DNA of 64,000 bases, from assembly GCA_013697955.1 (NCBI GenBank), contig JACCVV010000054.1:1-64000 (forward strand). Reading direction: 5' to 3'. Each line of letters starts with the position of its first letter. Position 1 is the stretch's first letter. Under the pieces are notes generated by a model that saw only the letters and a program-made list of their open reading frames with translations, was not told the DNA's origin and made no database searches. Made by a program: the position numbers and the translations under genes. Shown one piece after another: positions 9,478 through 21,641 of this stretch. Origin of the DNA: Tatlockia sp. GTDB lineage: Bacteria > Pseudomonadota > Gammaproteobacteria > Legionellales > Legionellaceae.

Positions 9478-9920
9478 TTATCGGTTTCTAAAAAAAACAC
9501 TCAATAAATCTGCACAATTCTTTTGCATAACGCCCTCGTCAATTTGTACTTTATGATTTAAGGGGCAACCAGCTAGTAAATTAAAAACTGAGCCAGCCGC
9601 TCCAGTTTTGAAATCCCTTGTTGCGAAAACGAGCCTTGATATCCTTGCATGTACTAAAGCACCAGCGCACATTGGGCAAGGCTCCAGGGTCACATAAAGG
9701 GTGGTATTTAATAAACGATAATTTCTAAGTTTACAAGCGGCTTCGCGTATTGCAATCAATTCAGCATGAGCTGAAGGATCATTGCTTTGAATAACTTGGT
9801 TCCAACCCGATCCCAGCAAAAGGTTTTCTTGGGTAACCAAAACGGCGCCAACAGGTACCTCACCCTGGGCTTTAGCTTTTAAAGCTAGTTCGTAGGCTTG
9901 CCCCATCCAAAAAGAATCGG

Positions 9921-9930
<10 letters not shown>
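9478..9930 (-). CDS. tadA: tRNA-specific adenosine deaminase
   Basis: This 150-residue zinc-dependent deaminase converts adenosine to inosine at the wobble position of tRNA-Arg(ACG). The cytidine/deoxycytidylate deaminase signature is complete: AHAEL (about 55-59) supplies the zinc His and catalytic Glu, and PCPMCAGA (about 84-91) supplies the two zinc cysteines. The start ATG overlaps the last codons of guaA by 10 bases, indicating translational coupling in a guaB-guaA-tadA operon. Length and motifs are normal. Confidence 0.95.
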
Positions 9931-12987
<3,057 letters not shown>

Positions 12988-13001
12988 TTAATTAACCGAA
13001 C

Positions 13002-13029
13002 ATTATACAATTATTATAGATAATGAGAA
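13002..13029 (-). promoter_or_regulatory. Candidate guaB promoter
   Basis: On the minus strand a perfect TATAAT (13002-13007) lies 16 bases after TTCTCA (13024-13029), a 4-of-6 match to the -35 box, about 30 bases upstream of the guaB ATG. Assigned by position and match only. Confidence 0.4.
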
Positions 13030-13153
13030 AGTCCTTATTCCATAAAGAGAATGTGGTATATCAGAGCAGGAAAAACTCTATAAAATAATCAATTTGAGTA
13101 TTTTTAGTTCTTTGCATATAATTACTCATAATAACCAAAACAAGGAAGTTGAA

Positions 13154-13300
13154 ATGAAAAAAATAATAATGGCCTTATTTATAGTAGCTGCTACAGCTAC
13201 TGTAGCAGGTTGTGGATTTTCAAATTGCGGTTACTCAAGCTGCACTTCTTGTTGCAATGTTAGTTATTCTGGCTGTTGCGGCTCAAATGGTTGGTATTAA
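13154..13300 (+). CDS. Cys-rich mini-lipoprotein
   Basis: A 48-residue predicted lipoprotein. A basic start and hydrophobic stretch end in the lipobox VAGC at about residues 17-20. The mature part is only 29 residues, 7 of them Cys counting the lipidated one, and rich in Ser, Gly and Tyr. AAGGAAG lies 7 bases before the ATG, and a strong terminator follows within 25 bases, so it looks like a genuine single-gene unit. The frame is open 20 codons further upstream but without a matching ribosome binding site. The family is not recognised. Metal binding or disulphide cross-linking are possibilities only. Confidence 0.65.
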   Translation: MKKIIMALFIVAATATVAGCGFSNCGYSSCTSCCNVSYSGCCGSNGWY

Positions 13301-13321
13301 TTAAGCAGTCGTTCCGTGAGA

Positions 13322-13351
13322 AGCAGTTAGTTTAGGCTAACTGCTTTTTTA
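13322..13351 (+). terminator. Rho-independent terminator after the mini-lipoprotein
   Basis: AGCAGTTAG pairs perfectly with CTAACTGCT around a 6-base loop, followed by a T run at 13345-13350. It is about 20 bases past the lipoprotein stop. Confidence 0.8.
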
Positions 13352-13558
13352 TTGCTCTAGATTTGCTATGGCTGCATTTAATTCAATACGACCCTATTTT
13401 GCCACTTTGCTCCTGTAATTGATTTATAGCGATAGATTGAGCAACTTCATTAGGAATTAATTCCTCTATCCTCGTGATTGTGCTTGAACTGTGCAAACAA
13501 TAACGTGTAAACTGAGGTCAATGTTTAACCTATCAATAAGAAAAAGAAGGGTTCCGCG

Positions 13559-14389
13559 TTGGCTAAAATTATTGTAGTTACATCTGGTAAGGGTGGAGTG
13601 GGCAAAACAACAACCTCTGCAGCAATTTCTTCAGGTCTCGCTTTACAAGGTCATAAAACCGTAGTAATCGATTTTGATATAGGCCTTAGAAATCTTGATA
13701 TTATTATGGGATGTGAGCGCCGAGTTGTTTATGATTTTATTAATGTGATCAATGGCGAAGCCAGTTTGAATCAAACCTTAATCAGAGACAAGCGTGTGTC
13801 AAACCTTTACATCTTACCCGCTTCTCAAACTCGAGATAAAGATGCCTTAACTATAGAAGGTGTGGAAAAGGTATTGAACGAATTGGCAAATGATTTTGAT
13901 TTTATTGTATGCGACTCCCCTGCGGGTATTGAAACTGGCGCGCACATGGCAATGTATTTTGCAGACCATGCCATTATCGTCACCAACCCTGAAGTTTCTT
14001 CAGTAAGGGATTCCGATAGAATTCTTGGGATTTTGGCAAGTAAAACCAAGCGTGCAATTGATAATCAGCCTCCTATTCAAGAACATCTTTTGTTAACCCG
14101 TTATGACCCAGAACGTGTTGAAAGGGGTGAAATGTTATCAGTCGAGGATGTTACAGATATTCTAGCTATTCCTTTGATCGGTGTAATTCCAGAATCTAAA
14201 GCAGTGCTTAAAGCGTCAAATACTGGAACTCCTGTCATATTAGATGAAACCAGTGATGCCTGTATTGCTTATCAAGATGCTATTGCCCGTTTCCTGGGAG
14301 AAAAAAGACCAATGAAATTTGTAAATACCGAGAAGAAAGGATTGCTTCGACGTTTATTTGGTAAAAACAGGGAGGATTTACCAGCATGA
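13559..14389 (+). CDS. minD: Septum site-determining ATPase MinD
   Basis: A membrane-associated ParA/MinD ATPase that, with MinC and MinE, keeps the division septum at mid-cell. The deviant Walker A motif GKGGVGKTT (about 10-18) is intact, as is the Walker B region around [13 protein letters not shown]. The C-terminus ends in the amphipathic membrane-targeting segment [11 protein letters not shown]. The start is TTG with AGAAGG upstream, and the first residues MAKIIVV match the family start. minE overlaps its stop by 4 bases. There is no minC upstream, where a lipoprotein and guaB lie instead. Confidence 0.97.
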   Translation: MAKIIVVTSGKGGVGKTTTSAAISSGLALQGHKTVVIDFDIGLRNLDIIMGCERRVVYDFINVINGEASLNQTLIRDKRVSNLYILPASQTRDKDALTIEGVEKVLNELANDFDFIVCDSPAGIETGAHMAMYFADHAIIVTNPEVSSVRDSDRILGILASKTKRAIDNQPPIQEHLLLTRYDPERVERGEMLSVEDVTDILAIPLIGVIPESKAVLKASNTGTPVILDETSDACIAYQDAIARFLGEKRPMKFVNTEKKGLLRRLFGKNREDLPA

Positions 14390-14652
14390 GTATATTTAGT
14401 TATTTAAGAAAACGTAACAATAGTACTGCCTCTGTCGCTAAAGAACGTTTACAAATTATTATTTCTCACGAACGCTCCCAGCGGAGCACACCTGATTATT
14501 TACCTAAACTTCAGGAAGAAATTTTATCAGTAATAGCGAAATATGTTCGAATCAACAGAGATCAGGTTATCGTTAATCTCGAGCGTATGGGAGACAATGC
14601 AGTTCTTGAATTAAATGTCACCATGCCTGATGAAATGTTGGAAGAAGCTTAA
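14386..14652 (+). CDS. minE: Cell division topological specificity factor MinE
   Basis: This 88-residue protein stimulates MinD ATPase and drives pole-to-pole oscillation. Its N-terminus ([20 protein letters not shown]) is the membrane-binding and MinD-interacting segment. The topological specificity domain follows, with [10 protein letters not shown] and a final beta strand. Its ATG overlaps the minD stop (ATGA). A weak AT-rich inverted repeat (14651-14660 with 14673-14682) lies at its stop codon. Confidence 0.96.
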   Translation: MSIFSYLRKRNNSTASVAKERLQIIISHERSQRSTPDYLPKLQEEILSVIAKYVRINRDQVIVNLERMGDNAVLELNVTMPDEMLEEA

Positions 14653-15024
14653 TTTTTCTACTGTCTTTAACTTAGAAAAATTTGCTAACCGATTTCGATA
14701 CTTTAAGTTGAAAAGCTCTAGGGGATTTAAGGTTGAATTCCTTAGAGCAATTGCCTATTCTCCTATAAATTATTTCGAACAATCTTTTCATCAGGCTCAT
14801 TTTTTTTCTTATATCAATAATTCTTTATTCAACCAGGCTTTTGACCGTTTTTAACTGCCTAAGGTATCAATTTTAAAAAGAGATTTTGAATTAACTCTGC
14901 AATTTGAATTAAAAAGCATTTAGACTGATTATTTTTTACTGGAATAATTTTATCTTTCATGATCATTTATTGTTTAACCTATAAATATTTTATATAATTC
15001 GTCCCTTTTATACCAAGGGGAAAT
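14653..15024. other. Intergenic region between minE and a lipoprotein gene
   Basis: About 370 AT-rich bases. A frame open across 14615-14854 begins inside minE, lacks a ribosome binding site and looks non-coding. The right part carries the promoter of the next gene. Confidence 0.4.
14970..14998 (+). promoter_or_regulatory. Sigma-70 promoter of the lipoprotein gene at 15025
   Basis: TTGTTT (14970-14975), 17 bases, then perfect TATAAT (14993-14998), ending 26 bases before the start codon, with an AAGGGG ribosome binding site between. Confidence 0.55.
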
Positions 15025-15498
15025 ATGAATAAACATAAATTATCTACTGTTTTGCTAATGGCCTTCACTCTTTTAACGGGCTGTGCAACCGTTTATAAAC
15101 CACCAAAAGCCACGGAACCTACAAGTATAATTCGTGTTAAAGATGAACGCTCTGGTCTAGCAACCTGGATAACTTTAAAGGTGGAAGCGATTGATAATAA
15201 ATCGGCTGGTCTGCAGCTAATGCCTGGAAAACTTCGCATCTATCCTGGTATCCATACTCTTACAGTGAATACTCAATTTAATCGCGGATTTTTTTCAAGC
15301 GGTCCTTTTGAAGCTTTTACCGATATAAATGCGGATTTTAAAGCTGGAGAAACCTATATAATTGAAGCTGCTATTGAAGGTTCAAAAGTATTAGTATGGA
15401 TTTCTAATGGCGCTGGGAAAAAAATTAGTCCGGTGATTGCAAATAATTATCGTTCGGCACCACAACAAAACACCCTATTTATCCCTGTTGGTCGATAA
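15025..15498 (+). CDS. Predicted outer-membrane or periplasmic lipoprotein
   Basis: A 157-residue protein with a clear lipoprotein signal: a basic start, a hydrophobic core, and the lipobox LLTGC at about 16-20. The mature part is beta-rich. A middle segment reading GKLRIYPGIHTLTVNT and a later KAGETYIIEAAI resemble small periplasmic proteins with a PEGA-like beta fold, but no family is confidently assigned. A strong AAGGGG ribosome binding site and a good promoter precede it. A hairpin downstream separates it from convergent fadE. Confidence 0.7.
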   Translation: MNKHKLSTVLLMAFTLLTGCATVYKPPKATEPTSIIRVKDERSGLATWITLKVEAIDNKSAGLQLMPGKLRIYPGIHTLTVNTQFNRGFFSSGPFEAFTDINADFKAGETYIIEAAIEGSKVLVWISNGAGKKISPVIANNYRSAPQQNTLFIPVGR

Positions 15499-15505
15499 AA
15501 TTAAA

Positions 15506-15530
15506 ATGCCCTTCATCTTCTGAAGGGCAA
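15506..15530. terminator. Shared hairpin terminator between convergent genes
   Basis: TGCCCTTCA pairs with TGAAGGGCA around a 5-base loop. On the minus strand it is followed by a T-rich tract, so it best serves fadE, but it lies between two convergent genes and may act for both. Confidence 0.6.
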
Positions 15531-15535
15531 CACTT

Positions 15536-18022
15536 CTAAACAACTTCTGTTGGTATATCATCCTCATCTTTCAGCTTCTTTTTTGACTTGTTGAATAAAA
15601 AATCAATGGGTTGTCTTCGTAATTCAGTATCATCAAAATCATCGACTGCAATTATTTCCTGTCTGGAAAGTTCAGCCTCTCTTAATTGATTTGCCTCAGT
15701 TTCATTCAAGATACCTTCTTGTAAAGCTTCATCAATCTGCTCAAGCAAGGTTAATGAATGGAGTTGATTCTCTTTAACTGCCCGAGAAACTTTTTTCTCA
15801 ATTGCTTCTGCATCACAGAGTTTATGGAAGGTTTCTTCCAATCGACCAAGCGGACAGTTTGGCAGAGGCTCAGTGAAGACAAACCTAGTAAGGCGAGTGC
15901 GTGTTTCATTCGGCTCAGTAATAATATGAGCAATTTTTTGACTTAATAAATCAGAGGGCTTTAAACGTTGACTGCCAAAGGGTTGCAGGAAAATCTTCAG
16001 CACTATACGCGCCCAGCGATTGGGAAAATTTGCAATGACACCAAGAATTGCCAGTTCACATTCGTGAAACATTTGCTGGCAGCACCATTCCACAATAGGC
16101 AAATCCGCAGGTGGTTCGCCGTCATCATGAAAGCGTTTTAAAACAGCAGAAATTAAATATAGATTGGAAAGTACGTCACCCAAACGAGCAGAAATCATTT
16201 CTTTGCGCTTTAATCCGCCTCCAATAACCATCATCGAAAAATCAGCCAGAAAGGCTAAATTAGCGCTGTAACGATTAACTAACTGATAGTATCGGGCCGC
16301 TAAAGAGGCTGGTGTTTTAGTCAAACGCCCATCCGTAAGAGCAAAAATTAAAGATTTGGTTAAATTAGATAATAAAAAGGCTGCATGCCCCCAAAAAGCC
16401 TCATCAAAATTTTTGAGATTTTTTTCTCTAACGCTTTCCATCTCCCGAAAAATATAGGGATGGCAACGTATAGCACCTTGTCCAAATATGATTAAATTAC
16501 GAGTCAGAATATTTGCACCTTCAACTGTTATGCCTATTGGCGCATTTTGATAACCGCGACCAATATAATTTTTAGGTCCCAGGCATATGCCCTTCCCACC
16601 ATGAATGTCCATTGCATCGATAACAACCTGGCGTCCGCGCTCAGTCGTGTTATATTTTAAAATTGCGCCGGCGATAGAAGGTTTTGCACCCTGATCAATT
16701 GCAGCAGCTGTCATTGTTAAACCCGCATCAATCAGGTAAGCATTGGCAGCAATTCGAGCCAAAGGTTCTTCGATTCCTTCAAACTGAGCGATAGGAAGAT
16801 TAAATTGTTTTCGAACTCGTGCATAAGCCCCAGATGCCAACGCGCAAACCTGCGAACCACCTGCAGAACTTGAAGGTAAGGAAATAGCTCTCCCAGCACT
16901 TAAACATTCCATTAACATTCGCCAACCTGAGCCTGCCATAGCAGCGCCGCCGATGAGATAATCTATTGGAACAAAGACATTTTTTCCCTGGGTTGGGCCA
17001 TTTAGAAAAGCAGTATTTAATGGAAAATGGCGCCTTCCTTTGATTACACCTGGTGTATTTGCAGGAATTAAAGCACAGCTAATACCCACATCTTCTCCTT
17101 TTCCTAAAAGGTTTTCAGGATCAAAAAGTCGAAATGCAAGGCCAATTACTGTGGCGATTGGACAAAGTGTTATATAGCGTTTATTCCAGCTTAGACGTAC
17201 ACCTAACACTTTTTGGCCGTTCACCAGTTGATGACAGACCACACCTTTATCAGGAATTGATGCCGCATCTGACCCAGCATTTGGACCTGTTAAAGCAAAA
17301 CAAGGAATTTCACGGCCATCCGCTAAGCGAGGAAGATAGAAATCTTTTTGATCTTTAGTACCGTATTTCAATAAAAGCTCAGCAGGTCCTAAGGAATTAG
17401 GAACGGCAACTGTTGAGCCTACCGTAATTGAGCGGCCATAAATTCTGGATAAGATCATTATTTGAGCGGATGCAGAAAAGTCATGTCCACCGTATTCTTT
17501 TGGAATTATTAATCCAAAAAATCCTTTTTCTTTAAGAAATTGCCAAACTTCAGGCGGCATGTCAGTGCGAACATGGGTAATATCCCAATCATCAATCATC
17601 TGACACAACTGATTAACCGGTCCGTCCAAAAAAGCTTGTTCTTCGCGAGTTAATTTCACAGTTGGCGCATTAATTAACAAATCAAAATCAGGAGCCCCGC
17701 AAAATAAGTCACCTTCCCAGCTCACGGTTCCAGCTTCCAAAGCTTCTCTTTCAGTTGACGACATGGCTGGCATCGATTTGTTTACGACCTTAAAAAAACG
17801 CTTTGATATTAAATTTCTGCGTAAAGGTTTAATACAACCTAAGAGCAAACCTGCAAAAATCAGCCACATCAATAGATGTGTAAATATTCCTGGGGAGCTA
17901 AAACGTTCGACTAATAATGCAAAAATAGCATAACTGATTGTCCATACTATGAGGGAAGCTTGTTTACTAAGTAATAAAAGTGAGAATGAAATCACGGCTA
18001 GAATCATCAGACTATGCAACAC
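15536..18022 (-). CDS. fadE: Acyl-CoA dehydrogenase FadE
   Basis: Performs the first oxidation step of fatty-acid beta-oxidation, acyl-CoA to trans-2-enoyl-CoA. At 828 residues it is the long FadE (YafH) type. Two N-terminal hydrophobic segments (about 1-60) come first, then the acyl-CoA dehydrogenase core from about 120 (ALTGPNAGSDAASIPD is the flavin and substrate segment), then the C-terminal DUF1974-type extension. The start is GTG with AGGAG 8 bases upstream. It is downstream of the alpha/beta hydrolase with a 41-base gap, possibly the last gene of the ugp cluster transcript. It fits with fadA and fadB at 51.8-55.4 kb. Confidence 0.93.
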   Translation of the reverse strand: MLHSLMILAVISFSLLLLSKQASLIVWTISYAIFALLVERFSSPGIFTHLLMWLIFAGLLLGCIKPLRRNLISKRFFKVVNKSMPAMSSTEREALEAGTVSWEGDLFCGAPDFDLLINAPTVKLTREEQAFLDGPVNQLCQMIDDWDITHVRTDMPPEVWQFLKEKGFFGLIIPKEYGGHDFSASAQIMILSRIYGRSITVGSTVAVPNSLGPAELLLKYGTKDQKDFYLPRLADGREIPCFALTGPNAGSDAASIPDKGVVCHQLVNGQKVLGVRLSWNKRYITLCPIATVIGLAFRLFDPENLLGKGEDVGISCALIPANTPGVIKGRRHFPLNTAFLNGPTQGKNVFVPIDYLIGGAAMAGSGWRMLMECLSAGRAISLPSSSAGGSQVCALASGAYARVRKQFNLPIAQFEGIEEPLARIAANAYLIDAGLTMTAAAIDQGAKPSIAGAILKYNTTERGRQVVIDAMDIHGGKGICLGPKNYIGRGYQNAPIGITVEGANILTRNLIIFGQGAIRCHPYIFREMESVREKNLKNFDEAFWGHAAFLLSNLTKSLIFALTDGRLTKTPASLAARYYQLVNRYSANLAFLADFSMMVIGGGLKRKEMISARLGDVLSNLYLISAVLKRFHDDGEPPADLPIVEWCCQQMFHECELAILGVIANFPNRWARIVLKIFLQPFGSQRLKPSDLLSQKIAHIITEPNETRTRLTRFVFTEPLPNCPLGRLEETFHKLCDAEAIEKKVSRAVKENQLHSLTLLEQIDEALQEGILNETEANQLREAELSRQEIIAVDDFDDTELRRQPIDFLFNKSKKKLKDEDDIPTEVV

Positions 18023-18063
18023 TATTTTCTCCTTTTAAAATACGTTGTTTTAATATCTCTTTG

Positions 18064-18852
18064 TCAAATAATTATAGCATCCAAGGCTTTTACAATTTCC
18101 CCCGCAACCTCTTTAGGATGCTCCATAGTCAACATATGACTGCCTTTCATCTTATAACTTTTTATATTGTACTTTCTTTTCATATAACGAACGTCGAATC
18201 GATCAACAATTTCGGATTTATCGCCATAAATTAAAGCTGCCGGAACTGATAATTGTCCTTCATAAGCATATAACCGATGCGGCACGGTTCGGTAAATCAA
18301 ATATTCGATATGCCTATCGAAACGAAGTGTATAACCATTGGCAGTTTTTTGAAGACCATAATCAATATAATCCTCTAAACATTCATTAGTAAATGATTTA
18401 AAGAGAGGTCTTGATTTTAGATAGGTAAGAAGCTCTTCCCTGCTCTGCCAAAATTGCCGACGTCTGCGGGCAAGATGCGCTGGGGTAAGCGTATCAATTA
18501 CTCCCAGCGTTTTAGCTAAAAGTATCAGGCTGGATTTAAAACGACCTGGCAAGGGTGAATCAAGCATAATAACTGCTTTGAAAAGTGAGGGTTGTTCAAT
18601 CGCAGCAAGAAGGCTTAAAACCCCTCCTACCGAATGACCAATTGCTATAACTGGCTTATTAGCCTTTGTTTTTACACTATCAATCAATTCATCCACTAAA
18701 AAATGCCAATTATCTTGCACTGGAAAGTGAGGATTGTGACCAATTTTATCAATGTAGCAACAATCAAAACGGCTCTGCAATTCATCAAATAACTGCTTGT
18801 AACAGGGCGAAGGAAAACCGTTTCCATGCGCAAAATGAATCAACTCTCTCAT
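18064..18852 (-). CDS. Alpha/beta hydrolase
   Basis: This 262-residue alpha/beta-fold hydrolase has the nucleophile elbow GHSVGG (about 92-97). A late Asp in YGDKSEIVDRFD and the final His in KGSHMLTMEHP are candidate triad members. The N-terminus, with FAHGNGFP, forms the oxyanion-hole HG motif. The substrate is unknown; esterase, lipase or thioesterase activity are possible. The start overlaps the end of the DUF1189 gene by 4 bases (ATGA), and fadE follows, so a lipid-related substrate is plausible but not shown. Confidence 0.8.
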   Translation of the reverse strand: MRELIHFAHGNGFPSPCYKQLFDELQSRFDCCYIDKIGHNPHFPVQDNWHFLVDELIDSVKTKANKPVIAIGHSVGGVLSLLAAIEQPSLFKAVIMLDSPLPGRFKSSLILLAKTLGVIDTLTPAHLARRRRQFWQSREELLTYLKSRPLFKSFTNECLEDYIDYGLQKTANGYTLRFDRHIEYLIYRTVPHRLYAYEGQLSVPAALIYGDKSEIVDRFDVRYMKRKYNIKSYKMKGSHMLTMEHPKEVAGEIVKALDAIII

Positions 18853-19727
18853 GTACGCACCAATTTATGACTTTCACGTTTGACTGCCAGAACAGCAAAG
18901 CAAAAATAGATAAAGGTAGTTAGCGGCAAGAAGAAATTGTAAGTCGTGGAGATATATCTAAAAGCTAGCATTAACCAAAACAGCAACATAAAGGGTGTCA
19001 TAGAGACTATAAGCAATCGGCAGGACTGTTTATAGCTAAGTGAAATCTTGAAAAATAATTTGGCTATAAACTGTGCCATTAAAGCTAGCGCCAGGATAAA
19101 AACAAGAAAACATCCAAAGGCAACTAAAGCAAAAATCAAATAAATCATGATTCCCACAAAGTATTTCAAATTATTGATCTTGGATGTCTTAACCCATTCC
19201 TCACCCGAAAAAACAGTATTGGATTGCTTATCAAAAGGATAAGTTAAAATTTTACTCTCCTGAGCAGTATTAGTATCAGGTAAAAGTGGGATATCGAGTT
19301 TGAAGGTTCTTAATAAGAGCTTGTCTTTAGTGACTAAAATAGTTTGCTCCGGATATTTATCGTCAATAGTTGTTATAACACCCGTAGTATCTACAATTGA
19401 AACAACCTGCCCTTTTTTATTTTTGACAAAATATGGCATAGGTTTATCCAAGGAAACTTGTCCATTTTGAACATAGAAAGTAGGTAAGTTCATGATGGGT
19501 TGTATCATTTTTTCGTTCAAAATTTGGTTAAATTCCGCAGTAAATTTTAGTGCAAATGGAATTGAAAAAATAAAGATAATCAACAGTAAATAAATTAGAC
19601 CCAAACCTTTCCAACGCTTTGCCACATCGACATAAAGCCTAGGATTAAAGAAAGAATGATAAATAGCCTGCCAATATCGATAGATAGGCCTATCGATAGT
19701 AGATAATTTGGTTCCTACCTCAGTCAT
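18849..19727 (-). CDS. DUF1189-family membrane protein
   Basis: A 292-residue integral membrane protein with an N-terminal hydrophobic segment (about 44-66), a long extracytoplasmic domain (about 67-190) and several C-terminal membrane segments. The opening (YRYWQAIYHSFFNPRLYVDV), the hydrophobic layout and the motif around VVSIVDTTG match my memory of DUF1189 proteins. Some DUF1189 genes neighbour maltose-type ABC transporters. Here the gene overlaps ugpC by 8 bases and the hydrolase by 4, so a role linked to the transporter is suggested. No biochemical function is known to me. Confidence 0.65.
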   Translation of the reverse strand: MTEVGTKLSTIDRPIYRYWQAIYHSFFNPRLYVDVAKRWKGLGLIYLLLIIFIFSIPFALKFTAEFNQILNEKMIQPIMNLPTFYVQNGQVSLDKPMPYFVKNKKGQVVSIVDTTGVITTIDDKYPEQTILVTKDKLLLRTFKLDIPLLPDTNTAQESKILTYPFDKQSNTVFSGEEWVKTSKINNLKYFVGIMIYLIFALVAFGCFLVFILALALMAQFIAKLFFKISLSYKQSCRLLIVSMTPFMLLFWLMLAFRYISTTYNFFLPLTTFIYFCFAVLAVKRESHKLVRT

Positions 19728-20811
19728 ACCATCCCCCTAATCGCATTCCAGTTTTTTTGTGAAATAAGTTGGCTTTAGTTATTAAAAGTCCGAGAGCCAA
19801 CTTGTTATCAATTATTTCAATATCAGCAGGTACTCTGACCCTCAATTCTGTATTATCACTAAGGCTTCTAACTTGAATTAATTTATCCGCACCCATGTCT
19901 TCAACAAATTCGACATTTACTGAGATTAGCCCTTTTTGTTTTGTGGATGCAACAAAGAAATGTTCTGGCCTTATCGCCAAAATTAATTCGTCATTTTCAA
20001 TCAAGGGCTCTTTTATTGGTGGAATAGCTAACTCAAAACCTATTTTTGTCAGGATTTTTTGATTAGAAGAATCCATCCTGGCTTCTAAAAAATTTATAGG
20101 ATAATGGCCAGTAAAACCGGCCACGAAAAGAGAAGCCGGTTGCTGATAGAGACTTTTTGGCGTTCCTATTTGTTCCACTTTTCCTTTATTCAAAACACAA
20201 ATTCTTGAAGCGAGGGTCATGGCCTCAGTTTGATCGTGAGTGACATATAAGGAAGTTGTGTTCAATTGCTGATGTAATTTTTTAATTTCCTGCCGCATTT
20301 CTGTTCGTAACTTTGCATCAAGATTAGATAAAGGTTCATCAAATAAAAATACTGCGGGTGAACGGACGATAGCTCTGCCCATCGCAACTCGCTGTCTTTG
20401 TCCGCCAGAAAGAGAACCAGGCTTCCGCGTTAAATAATCAGATATTTGCAATAAAGCTGCAACCTCATTGACCTTGTCCAGGATTTCCTTGCTTTTCATT
20501 CTCCGCATTTTTAATCCGTATGCCATATTATCAAAAACCGTCATATGCGGATAAAGCGCATAATTTTGAAAAACCATAGCCATGTCGCGTTTTGAAGGAA
20601 GAATTTTATTGACGCATTGATTGTTAATTAAAATAGAACCCTCAGATACCTCCTCCAAACCAGCAACAAGGCGGAGTAAGGTTGATTTACCACAACCTGA
20701 AGGGCCAACAACGGCAACAAATTCACCTTTATCAATCGTTAAATTAATCGATTTCAAAATAGGCTGTTGGCCGTGATATTTGCTGACATCAATAAGATTA
20801 ACTGTCGCCAT
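19720..20811 (-). CDS. ugpC: Carbohydrate/glycerol-3-phosphate-type ABC transporter ATP-binding protein
   Basis: A 363-residue MalK/UgpC-family ATPase. Walker A GPSGCGKST (about 36-44), signature LSGGQRQRVAMGRA (about 134-147), Walker B VFLFDEP and the H-loop YVTHDQTEA are all intact. The C-terminal TOBE regulatory domain (about 235-350) is present. It energises import with the two permeases encoded immediately upstream. It starts one base from the ugpE stop and overlaps the next gene. The substrate is inferred from permease similarity to UgpAE; other sugars cannot be excluded. Confidence 0.85.
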   Translation of the reverse strand: MATVNLIDVSKYHGQQPILKSINLTIDKGEFVAVVGPSGCGKSTLLRLVAGLEEVSEGSILINNQCVNKILPSKRDMAMVFQNYALYPHMTVFDNMAYGLKMRRMKSKEILDKVNEVAALLQISDYLTRKPGSLSGGQRQRVAMGRAIVRSPAVFLFDEPLSNLDAKLRTEMRQEIKKLHQQLNTTSLYVTHDQTEAMTLASRICVLNKGKVEQIGTPKSLYQQPASLFVAGFTGHYPINFLEARMDSSNQKILTKIGFELAIPPIKEPLIENDELILAIRPEHFFVASTKQKGLISVNVEFVEDMGADKLIQVRSLSDNTELRVRVPADIEIIDNKLALGLLITKANLFHKKTGMRLGGWYD

Positions 20812-21641
20812 TAATGAGTTAACCCCTTTTCAAACCAACGTTGCATCGTCATAACAACCAGACAAGGGGGGAACATTGCAATCAATGCAACGGTCATAAT
20901 GTAATGCCATTGAGGAACCTGATCGGCAACGCCTGCCAAATAACGAATTCCCATTACTATAGTCGCCATGTTCGCATCAGTGGTAATCACTAGGGGCCAG
21001 AGATATTGATTCCAACCATAGACAAAAAGAATGATAAACAAGGCAGCAATCTGAGGTTTCGACAAAGGTAAGAGGATATCATAAAAAAAGCGCAGAGGAC
21101 CTGCTCCATCGAGCTTGGCTGCATCTGCAAGTTCCTGCGGAATAGTTTTGAAAAATTGCCTGAATAAAAAGGTTGCCGTCGCCGAAGCCATCAATGGAAG
21201 CCCAAGCCCGGCGAAACTATTTAGCCAGCCAAAAGATGCGATAACCTGAAAAGTGGGTACTATTCTCACTTCGACAGGCAGCATCATAGTTGAAAAAATT
21301 AAAGCAAAAAGCAGGCGTTTATAGGGAAATTTGAAATAGACCAAAGCAAAAGCTGAAATTAAGGCAAGAAAAATTTTTCCGGCAGCAATTAAAAGCGCCA
21401 TCAATAAAGAATTGACTAACATCTGCCAAATAGGTTGACCACCCGTAGCAGCAATTCCCTGAAATAAAACAGTATTAAAGTTTTTTAATAATGAGTTCCC
21501 CGGCAAAAGTGGAAGTGGAGCGTGCATCATGGCTGCCCCTTCGTGACTAGCAGCAACAAAGGCTAAATAAAGCGGAACGAATAAAAAGACAATAAACACA
21601 GTCAAGGCGCTATGAGCAAAAATTCGGTTTAAGCGCTTCAT
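20811..21641 (-). CDS. ugpE: ABC transporter permease, UgpE type
   Basis: A 276-residue inner-membrane permease of the MalG/UgpE family with about six membrane segments. The cytoplasmic EAA loop ADAAKLDGAGPLRFFYDILLP (about 185-205) contacts the ATPase. It overlaps ugpA upstream by 4 bases and abuts ugpC. Family length is normal. Confidence 0.85.
   Translation of the reverse strand: MKRLNRIFAHSALTVFIVFLFVPLYLAFVAASHEGAAMMHAPLPLLPGNSLLKNFNTVLFQGIAATGGQPIWQMLVNSLLMALLIAAGKIFLALISAFALVYFKFPYKRLLFALIFSTMMLPVEVRIVPTFQVIASFGWLNSFAGLGLPLMASATATFLFRQFFKTIPQELADAAKLDGAGPLRFFYDILLPLSKPQIAALFIILFVYGWNQYLWPLVITTDANMATIVMGIRYLAGVADQVPQWHYIMTVALIAMFPPCLVVMTMQRWFEKGLTH

Noticed and set aside
14615-14854. 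79-codon ORF after minE
   Set aside because: Begins inside minE in another frame, with no start signal and a Phe-rich run typical of AT-rich non-coding DNA.
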